A stretch of 5,346 nucleotides of DNA from positions 1 through 5,346 of the forward strand of contig JAQBQL010000287.1 in NCBI GenBank assembly GCA_028287035.1, read 5' to 3'. Positions 1 to 5,006 of the stretch are shown in pieces (position 1 is the stretch's first letter; each line of letters opens with the position of its first letter). Under the pieces are notes generated by a model. That model searched no databases, had not been told where the DNA came from, and saw nothing but the letters and a program-made list of their open reading frames with translations. The position numbers and the translations under genes are program-made. The DNA is from Labilithrix sp. (GTDB lineage Bacteria; Myxococcota; Polyangia; Polyangiales; Polyangiaceae).

Positions 1-379
1 CATCCCGGTCTGAGGCCTCTCGCAGAATCACGGGCACTTCTGGCAGTCCAAGTCGCTGAGAGGCGCGGAAGCGTCGTTCACCCGCAATCAGCTCCAGTTT
101 TCCGTTCACCCGGCGAACAATGAGGGGCTGGATCAGCCCGTGCTCTTTGATGGACTCCATCAATTCCTCGAGATGCTCGTCGCGGAATGTTTTCCGCGGC
201 TGCATGGGACTGGAAACGATGGTTTCGACAGGGGCCATCTCCACCATGGCATTCGAGGCAACATCTGCCGGATCCATGGTGGCTTCTGCGGGAGCACCGT
301 TGGGATTGGGTCCGTCAAACCTTCTGGAGGCACCGCTGATGAGCGCGCTGAGGCCTTTGCCTAATGATTTCTTTTGCAT
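1..379 (-). CDS. parB: ParB/Spo0J chromosome-partitioning protein, N-terminal part (runs off the left edge)
   Basis: The reading frame runs from ATG at 379 to the window edge without a stop, giving 126 residues. It opens with MQKKSLGKGLSALI, the usual ParB N-terminus (an Arg/Lys-rich patch that in the family stimulates the ParA ATPase). A variable linker of about 35 residues follows, then the ParB N-terminal domain: SSPMQPRKTF at about 56-65, a SIKEHGLIQPLIVRR block at 76-90, and the CTP-binding motif GERRFRA at 100-106. The helix-turn-helix that binds parS and the dimerisation domain lie outside the window. Family role: it loads on parS sites as a CTP-dependent clamp and works with ParA in origin segregation. 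No parA and no parS-like 16-mer are seen here. The start is set by the conserved N-terminus; there is no Shine-Dalgarno sequence before it. It lies downstream of rpsS but is separated from it by a terminator, so it probably has its own promoter. Confidence 0.95.
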   Translation of the reverse strand, partial: MQKKSLGKGLSALISGASRRFDGPNPNGAPAEATMDPADVASNAMVEMAPVETIVSSPMQPRKTFRDEHLEELMESIKEHGLIQPLIVRRVNGKLELIAGERRFRASQRLGLPEVPVILREASDRD

Positions 380-500
380 TTGATGGTCCGTGGCTGAGGT
401 AGAAACGAGGGTGGACAGAATGCCGTGGGTTGCCGCCCGTGCAAGTGGAAGCACGCAGTTGTGGCTTTCTGTGTGAGTTTGTAGGCTGCGCGGGGCCTCA

Positions 501-555
501 TATGTTCTAAAAAATAGGTCCTGTATGCCTTATATGTCTCATAGGTCCTATTTTT
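501..555. repeat. Degenerate 9-bp-period tandem repeat inside an inverted repeat
   Basis: Four contiguous 9-mers occupy 515-550: TAGGTCCTG, TATGCCTTA, TATGTCTCA, TAGGTCCTA. A fifth related unit, TATGTTCTA, is at 501-509, separated by five A. The consensus is about TAKGYCYTA. The block is bounded by arms 510-521 and 544-555, complementary over 11 of 12 positions (AAAAATAGG versus CCTATTTTT perfectly), so it could also fold as a hairpin with a 22-nt loop. Read on the minus strand it gives a T-Y/R-Y-rich peptide (RTYETYKAYRTY), which I regard as a by-product of the repeat rather than a gene. From memory, similar repeats are scattered through planctomycete and verrucomicrobial genomes; their function is not known to me. 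It lies between the rpsS terminator and parB. Confidence 0.6.
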
Positions 556-612
556 GAAAACCTCCTCCGCCCCAGACATTTTTCTCCAGCGCAAACCCTC
601 CCCCCGCTCCAC

Positions 613-647
613 AAAAAAACAGGCCCCAGTTTCCTGGAGCCTGTTTT
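613..647 (-). terminator. Intrinsic (Rho-independent) terminator of the S10 operon
   Basis: In minus-strand RNA, positions 643 down to 620 form a 10-bp stem, CAGGCUCCAG / CUGGGGCCUG, with one G-U wobble (638 with 625) and a GAAA tetraloop at 633-630. A run of seven U follows (619-613). Four further A-U pairs (647-644 with 619-616) can extend the stem. It begins about 25 nt after the rpsS stop codon. This is a textbook strong terminator and marks rpsS as the last gene of the transcript. The A-rich 5' flank also gives UUUU on the plus strand, so weak bidirectional action is possible. Confidence 0.92.
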
Positions 648-669
648 CGAGATGTTTGTTGAAGCAAGC

Positions 670-948
670 TTACTTGCTGACCTTGACGGTGTGGGCACCG
701 TGGCCTTTGAACGTCCGGGTCGGTGCAAATTCGCCGAGCTTGTGGCCAACCATGTTTTCGGTCACATACACGCCAATGAAGTCTTTGCCGTTGTGAACGT
801 TGAAGGTGTGGCCGACGAAGTCAGGGATCACCATGCTGCGGCGGGACCAGGTCTTGATCGGGCGCTTGATGGTTTGTTCGTTCATTTTGTCCACCTTGAT
901 GAGGAGCTTTTGCTCAACGAAGGGACCTTTTTTAAGTGATCTGCCCAT
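670..948 (-). CDS. rpsS: 30S ribosomal protein S19
   Basis: The 92-residue product has the normal S19 length and opens with the diagnostic [12 protein letters not shown]. It then carries [16 protein letters not shown] (about 31-46), the basic beta core with [23 protein letters not shown] (52-74, given as two joined motifs [11 protein letters not shown] and [12 protein letters not shown]), and TRTFKGH near the C-terminus. S19 binds 16S rRNA in the head of the 30S subunit with S13 and lies near the A-site finger. It is the last gene of the operon, 46 nt after rplB, and stops (TAA) just before a strong terminator. In the canonical order rplV (L22) would follow, and it is absent. There is no Shine-Dalgarno sequence; the 43 nt upstream (949-991) contain no G on the coding strand. 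Confidence 0.98.
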   Translation of the reverse strand: MGRSLKKGPFVEQKLLIKVDKMNEQTIKRPIKTWSRRSMVIPDFVGHTFNVHNGKDFIGVYVTENMVGHKLGEFAPTRTFKGHGAHTVKVSK

Positions 949-994
949 ATTATTAGTTAATTAGGAAATTGAAATAAGAAGTAAGGAAGAGCGA

Positions 995-1312
995 TTACTT
1001 GCCTTTCTTGGCGTTGCGGCGCTGCACGATGAGCTGATCCGTGTGGCTTGGCTGGCGGGTCTTCTGACCTTTCAGCTGGCCCCATGGTCCCTTGAGGTGC
1101 TTGCGACCACCACCAGACTTGGAACGGCCTTCACCACCACCATTCGGGTGGTCGATCGGGTTCATACACATACCGCGGACGGTTGGGCGGATGCCCAGCC
1201 AGCGGCTGCGGCCAGCTTTTCCGCTGACGACATTCATGTGTTCTGAATTTCCAACCACGCCAATGGTGGCGTAGCAGTCGGCGTGGATCTTGCGGATCTC
1301 ACCGGAAGGCAT
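995..1312 (-). CDS. rplB: 50S ribosomal protein L2, C-terminal piece (105 aa) of a split or interrupted rplB
   Basis: This frame starts with ATG immediately after the TAA that ends the upstream piece, in the same frame, and supplies exactly the missing L2 C-terminus: [42 protein letters not shown] (32-47), then the GGGEGR segment (58-63), [11 protein letters not shown] (76-86) and a basic tail. His55 of this piece, in [13 protein letters not shown], aligns with E. coli L2 His229, a residue linked to peptidyl-transferase function and subunit association. The second His of the usual DHPHGGGEGR is Asn57 here. There is no Shine-Dalgarno sequence, and the region before the ATG is ordinary coding sequence (7 G in 28 nt), unlike the G-poor leaders of the true starts. 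Translation would need re-initiation, readthrough or recoding. The alternative is that TAA is a nonsense mutation (for example AAA Lys to TAA) or a sequencing error. Homology is certain; separate expression is not shown. Confidence 0.85.
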   Translation of the reverse strand: MPSGEIRKIHADCYATIGVVGNSEHMNVVSGKAGRSRWLGIRPTVRGMCMNPIDHPNGGGEGRSKSGGGRKHLKGPWGQLKGQKTRQPSHTDQLIVQRRNAKKGK

Positions 1313-1837
1313 TTAGACGAGCGCATAGTCAACTTCACGGTTGTTCAGGGTGACTGACTGGCCAGCCGAGCGAGCAACGCGTCCACCGCGGCCGATCACC
1401 AGTTCCACGTTGTGGATGCTGGTTCCGAGCGGGATGTTGCGCAGCGGAAGTGCATTGCCGACATCTGGAGCGGCCTTTGGACCTGCGGAGAGCGTGGCTC
1501 CCACTTGCAGACCGTTCGGTGCCAGGATGTAGGCGAGCGTTCCGTCTGTGTATTTCAACAGAGCAATGCGGGCTGTGCGGTTTGGATCATACTCGATGCC
1601 AACGACGCTGGCGGTGCAATCTTGCTTGCAGCGCTTGAAGTCGATGATCCGATACTTCTTTTTGTGACCACCGCCGATGTGGCGCCTGGTGATGATACCT
1701 TGATTATTCCGGCCACCGGAGCGCTTGCGCACTTGGAGGAGGGACTTTTCAGGCTTGGATTTTGTGATTTCATCAAAGCTCGGTGTCTGCTTGTAACGGC
1801 TGACAGGAGTGATGGGACGGAAGGTTTTGAGCGCCAT
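1313..1837 (-). CDS. rplB: 50S ribosomal protein L2, N-terminal piece (174 aa) of a split or interrupted rplB
   Basis: Begins MALKTFRPITPVSRYK, with the L2 landmarks in order: SGGRNNQGIITRRHIGGGHK (40-59), KYRIIDFKR (61-69), IEYDPNRTARIALLKYTDG (81-99, OB-fold), GNALPLRNIPLGTSIHNVE (127-145) and GRGGRVARSAGQ (149-160). It stops at TAA (1313-1315) after VDYALV, inside what should be the SH3-like RNA-binding domain, about 100 residues short of normal L2 (about 270-280). Joined through the stop to the following 105 residues, the total is 280 positions, a normal length with no residues missing, so a single codon is altered. L2 is essential and binds 23S rRNA near the peptidyl-transferase centre and subunit interface. 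The gene lies 46 nt after rplW. The start is fixed by the conserved N-terminus; no Shine-Dalgarno sequence precedes it. Family assignment is firm; whether the two halves function as separate chains is unknown. Confidence 0.92.
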   Translation of the reverse strand: MALKTFRPITPVSRYKQTPSFDEITKSKPEKSLLQVRKRSGGRNNQGIITRRHIGGGHKKKYRIIDFKRCKQDCTASVVGIEYDPNRTARIALLKYTDGTLAYILAPNGLQVGATLSAGPKAAPDVGNALPLRNIPLGTSIHNVELVIGRGGRVARSAGQSVTLNNREVDYALV

Positions 1838-1883
1838 GGTAGGTTGCTTCTATCTATTTAAAATGGAGTTTCCCGGGCGGGGT

Positions 1884-2168
1884 TTAGACGAGGTCGATTT
1901 TCTCACCTTCTTTCAGGCGGACCACAGCTTTTTTCCAGCTTGGGGTCGTGCCTGCGTCGGCGCGGCGCTTGCGACGGGCTTTGCCGTCATATTGCATGGT
2001 GCGGACAGCGGCGACTTTCTTTCCGAAAATCTGCTGAACGGCCTGCTTGATCTCGAGCTTGTTGGCCTTCGGATTGACTTCGAACACGTATTCGTTGTTC
2101 GTTTCACCGAGGAAGGTGGCCTTTTCGCTGAGGCGGATGTTGTTGATGACTCTGAAGATGTCCTTCAT
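1884..2168 (-). CDS. rplW: 50S ribosomal protein L23
   Basis: The 94-residue product matches L23 in length and pattern. It starts MKDIFRVINNIRLSEKAT, where Glu15 in LSEKA corresponds to the exposed E. coli Glu18 contacted by trigger factor and SRP at the exit tunnel. It continues with EYVFEVNPKANKLEIKQAV (26-44), the helix leading to IFGKKVAAVRTM (47-58), the basic rRNA-binding loop GKARRKRRADAG (62-73) and SWKKAVVRLKEGEKID (77-92) at the C-terminus. Role: 23S rRNA-binding protein beside the exit tunnel and docking site for nascent-chain factors. It lies 30 nt after rplD. No Shine-Dalgarno sequence is present; the intergenic region has a single G on the coding strand. Confidence 0.97.
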   Translation of the reverse strand: MKDIFRVINNIRLSEKATFLGETNNEYVFEVNPKANKLEIKQAVQQIFGKKVAAVRTMQYDGKARRKRRADAGTTPSWKKAVVRLKEGEKIDLV

Positions 2169-2198
2169 GGAAATGTGTTTGGCTGAAGGTGGAAGGGA

Positions 2199-2810
2199 TT
2201 AGGCGGCGGTGCGGCGCACCAATGTTTCCATGGCGTCGCTGGTGAGGAAGATCTTGTCGTAATGCAGGAGATTCTCGACATTCACTTCGGTGGCGGTCAT
2301 CAAAAGGACCTTGGCGTGGTTGCGGGCAGCGAGGTAGGTCTTCTCGTCAAATGCGGCTGCAATGATGAGGACTTTCTTCGCGTCGGTCAGCGCGGCCAGG
2401 TTTTTGAGGAAGGTCTTGGTCTTGCCATCGGCGACGGCGAAGTTTTCAAGCACTGCAACATCGCCAGCCTTGATGCGTTCGCTGAGTCCCTTGCGGAAGG
2501 CGAGCTTCTTGGTCTTCTTGTTGATGTCCTTGGAATAGTCACGGGGACGTGGTCCGAAGACAACACCACCACCGGAACGAATAGGACTGCGGCGCTCACC
2601 GGCACGGGCGTTACCTGTGCCTTTTTGCTTGTAGGGTTTGCGGTTGGAACCGGCCACTTCGCCGCGCGTCTTGGCGCAGGCTGTGCCGGTGCGGCGGTTG
2701 GCGCGCATGGCGACGATGGCGTCGTGCACGGCCTGGGTTCCGCGACCGTTTTCAACAACGGTCAGGTTTGCCTGTTTGGCAGATTCAATGGTAAGAACTT
2801 GGGCTGACAT
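2199..2810 (-). CDS. rplD: 50S ribosomal protein L4
   Basis: A 203-residue protein of normal L4 length. The signature lies in the extended tunnel loop: KTRGEVAGSNRKPYKQKGTG (47-66), then NARAGERRSPIRSGGGVVFG (67-86) and PRPRDYS (87-93). The globular part follows, with a LAFRKGLSERIKAGDVAVLE block around 103-122 and the C-terminal Rossmann-like segments VLIIAAAFDE and NVENLLHYDKIFLT. L4 helps nucleate 50S assembly, and its loop lines the exit tunnel, where changes can affect macrolide sensitivity. In E. coli L4 also represses its own operon by acting on the S10 leader; whether that holds here is unknown. It lies 45 nt after rplC. There is no Shine-Dalgarno sequence; the start is chosen from length and family N-terminus. 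Confidence 0.97.
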   Translation of the reverse strand: MSAQVLTIESAKQANLTVVENGRGTQAVHDAIVAMRANRRTGTACAKTRGEVAGSNRKPYKQKGTGNARAGERRSPIRSGGGVVFGPRPRDYSKDINKKTKKLAFRKGLSERIKAGDVAVLENFAVADGKTKTFLKNLAALTDAKKVLIIAAAFDEKTYLAARNHAKVLLMTATEVNVENLLHYDKIFLTSDAMETLVRRTAA

Positions 2811-2855
2811 GATTTTAAGTCGGCTGGGTTAAAGTGTTAATGAAGCAAATCAGAA

Positions 2856-3566
2856 TTACTTCTTCTTGGCGGTGGATTTCTCGACTGCCTTCTTGCGAGT
2901 CTCTGTTCTGATGACTTCTTCGGCGTGTGTGCCCTTCTTCTTGGCGGGACGAAGCACGACCAATGATCCGGTGGATCCTGGAATGCTGCCGCTGACGAGA
3001 ATGACACCGTCCTGTTCGCGGCGAGCCACGATCTGGAGGTTTTGCACCGTGCGACGATCCATACCCATGTGGGCTGGCATTTTCTGATTCTTCCAAACGC
3101 GGCCTGGTGTCAGACGGCAACCAATGGCGCCTGTCCGGCGGTGCATCATGGAACCGTGCGTTTGACGCTGGCCTTTGAAGTTGTGCAACTTCATGGCGCC
3201 TTGGAAGCCCTTGCCCTTGGTGACACCCACGACGTCGATCCACTGACCGTCTTCGAAGAAGTTCACGTCCAATTTGACGTCTGCTGCTGGAAGGTCTTTG
3301 TCGCTTTCGAGGCGGAATTCCTTCACGTGATATTTTGGCTCAGAACCGGCTTTCTTGAAGTGCCCAAGTTCTGGCTTCGTGCATCGCGTTTCCTTCTTGT
3401 TGCCAATACCAACCTGCACTGCGGAATACCCGTCAGATTCTTTGGTTTTGATTTGGAGAACGCTGTTTTCGCTGACGTCCACGGCGGTGACTGCGATGGA
3501 TCTGCCATTGCTGTCATAGACGTGGGTCATGCCCAATTTTTTTCCGAGTAATCCTAGACCGATCAT
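2856..3566 (-). CDS. rplC: 50S ribosomal protein L3
   Basis: A 236-residue protein starting MIGLGLLGKKLGMTHVYD, the diagnostic L3 opening. It continues with the VGVTKGKGFQGAMKLHNFKG core (113-132), THGSMMHRRTGAIGC (136-150), LTPGRVWKNQKMPAHMG (152-168) and IPGSTGSLVVLRPAKKKG (195-212). A Lys/Arg/Glu-rich tail of about 25 residues extends beyond the E. coli end. L3 binds near the 3' end of 23S rRNA and its central loop reaches the peptidyl-transferase centre. The Gln that PrmB methylates in E. coli (Gln150, in GSIGQNQTPGK) is replaced by Leu152 in GAIGCRLTPGR, so that modification cannot occur here. It lies 92 nt after rpsJ. There is no Shine-Dalgarno sequence; the 29 nt before ATG contain no G. 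Confidence 0.97.
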   Translation of the reverse strand: MIGLGLLGKKLGMTHVYDSNGRSIAVTAVDVSENSVLQIKTKESDGYSAVQVGIGNKKETRCTKPELGHFKKAGSEPKYHVKEFRLESDKDLPAADVKLDVNFFEDGQWIDVVGVTKGKGFQGAMKLHNFKGQRQTHGSMMHRRTGAIGCRLTPGRVWKNQKMPAHMGMDRRTVQNLQIVARREQDGVILVSGSIPGSTGSLVVLRPAKKKGTHAEEVIRTETRKKAVEKSTAKKK

Positions 3567-3658
3567 GGTTTTGGGGAGTGTGGTTTGGTTGGTATCAGGG
3601 GTGGATCAGCATCTCGACTCCACGAATTTGGAACCGGAGTGGCTGGGTGGTGGGTAAA

Positions 3659-3967
3659 CTAGATTTTGATCGTGATGTCGACGCCGGCTGGGAGATTGAG
3701 CTTCTTGAGCTCGTCCACGGTGCGGGCGGTTGGGTCCACGATGTCAAGAATGCGCTTGTGAGTGCGGAGTTCGAACTGATCGACACTCTTTTTGTCAACG
3801 TGAGGGGAACGGTTCACGCTGAATTTTTCGATCCGTGTGGGAAGTGGGATCGGGCCAGCAACTTTGGCGCCGGTGCGCTTGGCTGTGTCCACGATTTCAT
3901 TCACGGACTTGTCCAATGCGCGGAAATCATATGCACGGAGACGGATGCGGATGCGCTGGTTTTGCAT
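3659..3967 (-). CDS. rpsJ: 30S ribosomal protein S10 / NusE
   Basis: A 102-residue protein of the usual length: [21 protein letters not shown] at the start (19-residue core [17 protein letters not shown] at 5-21), [20 protein letters not shown] (36-55), the long loop HVDKKS (56-61), [17 protein letters not shown] (64-80) and [11 protein letters not shown] at the end. S10 sits in the 30S head and, as NusE, pairs with NusB in antitermination complexes. It is the first gene of the operon, as in most bacteria, and the only one of the ribosomal genes here ending in TAG. No fusA/tuf genes lie upstream; instead there is a gene-free leader of over 300 bp and then a toxin-antitoxin pair. No Shine-Dalgarno sequence is seen. 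Confidence 0.98.
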   Translation of the reverse strand: MQNQRIRIRLRAYDFRALDKSVNEIVDTAKRTGAKVAGPIPLPTRIEKFSVNRSPHVDKKSVDQFELRTHKRILDIVDPTARTVDELKKLNLPAGVDITIKI

Positions 3968-4216
3968 GACGGGTAGTAAAGAACAGGGGTTTTAATTAAG
4001 GGAGAAAACGTTTTTGCAATTCGGTTCACCCCACCCAGTGCTCGCATCAGATCTCTCGGGGCGCCGATGCCGTTTACCCAAACCCTGCAAGTGACTGCAA
4101 AAGAACAAGTTGGCGCATCGCCATTTAAGCGGCTCTTTTCCGGTGCCGCTCCCGATAAATCCTTTGTAAACAGGCCATGCCGCTGTTGAGGCGACTGGGA
4201 CCGATCCAGGCAGGAG
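3968..4216 (-). promoter_or_regulatory. Candidate long 5' leader of the S10 operon mRNA
   Basis: If transcription starts about 7 nt after the -10 box, the leader is roughly 250 nt, long enough for ribosomal-protein feedback control. Visible structure, as minus-strand RNA: two AGCGGC copies (4184-4179 and 4150-4145) that could each pair with one GCCGCU (4133-4128), so the pairings are mutually exclusive; a small perfect GGCG-AUG-CGCC hairpin (4122-4112); and GCAUC/GAUGC arms at 4070-4066 and 4048-4044. Two tiny frames abut: 4178-4125 (17 codons, Arg-rich MACLQRIYRERHRKRAA) and 4124-4074 (16 codons), joined as TAAATG. Neither has a Shine-Dalgarno sequence and both could be chance. I do not recognise a known L4-leader fold. 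Confidence 0.35.
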
Positions 4217-4222
4217 GGCGGG

Positions 4223-4250
4223 ATTATAGGAGCACTGATCCAGGGCGCAA
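4223..4250 (-). promoter_or_regulatory. Sigma-70-type promoter of the S10 operon
   Basis: On the minus strand a perfect -10 hexamer TATAAT (4228-4223) lies 16 bp after a -35-like TTGCGC (4250-4245, 4 of 6 matches to TTGACA). It is about 255 bp upstream of rpsJ, in gene-free sequence, and points into the operon, with no other gene between. The predicted transcription start is near 4216. It lies about 36 bp past the end of the toxin frame. Confidence 0.7.
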
Positions 4251-4285
4251 CTTGTTTTTGGGAGATTTTTCCATTTTTCAAGGAA

Positions 4286-4711
4286 CTATCTCCGACTTTC
4301 CGAAGCCAGCAGTTCGAGAAACTGCGTTGGCGTGCAAACCATAACATCTGCATTTCTGAAGTCGGCCACGTTTCTCGTCACGATGCACTGTGCCCCTGCA
4401 TGGATGGCGGACTGATATAGGAGCGCGTCCTCGAAATCGGCGAAATTGCTCGTCACTGCGTCCGCCAAAACCGCCCGCGTTACTGCGGCGATTTCGAAAA
4501 TAGACATCAATTTGGAAATCTGGGCCAGACTCGCTGCTGTTCCGACCTGTCGTCTGGCAATGTAGTGGATCGTCGTGACCGTTTAAGCGCAGAGCATACC
4601 TTGACACTGAGAACTTTCGATGGCGCCCAGCACGCGGGCAGAATCTGTGAGAAAAGGCTCCCTTCCCAGCATGACATCCAAAACAACGTTCGCATCAATC
4701 AACGCTGTCAC
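4286..4711 (-). pseudogene. vapC: VapC-like PIN-domain toxin, interrupted by an in-frame TAA
   Basis: From GTG at 4711 (overlapping the antitoxin stop as GTGA) to TAG at 4286 one frame encodes a full PIN protein of 141 positions, with TAA at codon 43 (4585-4583). Before the stop: TALIDANVVLDVMLGREPF with the first catalytic Asp at 6. After it: TVTTIHYIARR (44-54), MSIFEIAAV (69-77), the acidic pair NFADFEDALLY (Asp95), then CIVTRNVADF with Asp117. The family usually has a small residue at position 43, so TCA (Ser) to TAA is the simplest change. PIN toxins cleave RNA, often tRNA or rRNA. Catalytic Asp6 is cut off from the remaining acidic residues, so the toxin is probably inactive. The 74-residue downstream part (from TTG at 4510) might be made alone but lacks Asp6. 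A sequencing error or recoding is possible. Confidence 0.85.
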
Positions 4712-4962
4712 GAATGTTTTGCCTCCAGATGATCAATGTATGCCTCGCGTCCACCAGCTTCGTCCAATCGCAATCCAGCCAGGCAGCCAACCAGAGAAGT
4801 CGTCACAGGAGGCAGACCCACAGGCCCAAATTTCCCGGGTTTTGCTGACAAGACCTTGAAATATTCACTGACCAATTTGGACACAGAGGTCCGCCGATTT
4901 GCAGCCTCCGCTTTCGCTGTCGAAATCAACTCCTCCTCAACATGCAGGGTTAGTTTACTCAT
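4708..4962 (-). CDS. VapB-like antitoxin, DUF6364 family
   Basis: An intact 84-residue protein. The N-terminus MSKLTLHVEEELISTAKAEA (1-20), followed by RRTSVSKLVSEYFKVL (23-38), has the strand-helix-helix pattern of ribbon-helix-helix DNA-binding antitoxins. The LPPVTTSLVG motif (50-59) and the acidic/basic C-terminal tail YIDHLEAKHS are typical of DUF6364 proteins paired with PIN toxins; the C-terminal half is expected to wrap the toxin. The stop overlaps the toxin GTG (GTGA), so the pair is translationally coupled. Such antitoxins commonly repress their own promoter, and a dyad spans the -10 region here. With the toxin broken, the antitoxin may be a remnant or act on related toxins elsewhere. 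The start is supported by the -10 box only 8 bp upstream, which would give an almost leaderless mRNA. Confidence 0.88.
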   Translation of the reverse strand: MSKLTLHVEEELISTAKAEAANRRTSVSKLVSEYFKVLSAKPGKFGPVGLPPVTTSLVGCLAGLRLDEAGGREAYIDHLEAKHS

Positions 4963-4997
4963 GACGTATAGTTTATGAAAATACCACGTCGTGTCAA
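4963..4997 (-). promoter_or_regulatory. Promoter and probable autoregulatory operator of the antitoxin-toxin operon
   Basis: Minus strand: perfect -35 TTGACA (4997-4992), 16-bp spacer, -10 TAAACT (4975-4970, 4 of 6). The expected start, about 7 nt downstream, falls at or next to the antitoxin ATG (4962), implying a leaderless or near-leaderless transcript. An inverted repeat GACGT (4990-4986) ... ACGTC (4967-4963) encloses the -10 box and is a plausible site for the ribbon-helix-helix antitoxin. The operator role is inferred only from position and symmetry. Confidence 0.55.
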
Positions 4998-5006
4998 TTC
5001 GGACTA

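Noticed and set aside
411..442. Possible parB promoter (TTGCAC, 16 bp, CATTCT on the minus strand)
   Set aside because: The -10 matches at only 3 of 6 positions, so it is too weak to call.
438..455. Small inverted repeat CGTGC/GCACG upstream of parB
   Set aside because: Five base pairs with an 8-nt loop is expected by chance at this GC content; no link to a promoter could be made.
361..612. 83-codon minus-strand frame containing RTYETYKAYRTY
   Set aside because: The peptide periodicity comes from the 9-bp DNA repeat, the frame crosses into the parB start region, and no family is recognisable.
1313..1315. Genetic code with TAA as a sense codon
   Set aside because: At least five genes in the window end with TAA at family-expected C-termini, so general reassignment does not fit; only local recoding remains possible.
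2262..2807. 181-codon plus-strand open frame opposite rplD
   Set aside because: It is a shadow of the L4 gene: composition is Gly/Val/Ala-rich with no recognisable domain, and the opposite strand is unmistakably L4. Likewise for the long plus-strand frames opposite rplC (3042-3551) and rplB (1412-1861).
3567..3658. Hairpin (ACTCC/GGAGT) in the rpsJ-rplC gap
   Set aside because: Five base pairs with a 14-nt loop and no U-run; neither a terminator nor a recognised protein-binding site.
4261..4293. Terminator after the toxin gene (GGAGAT / ATCTCC arms)
   Set aside because: The stem is only 6 bp with a 21-nt loop and has no U-run after it.
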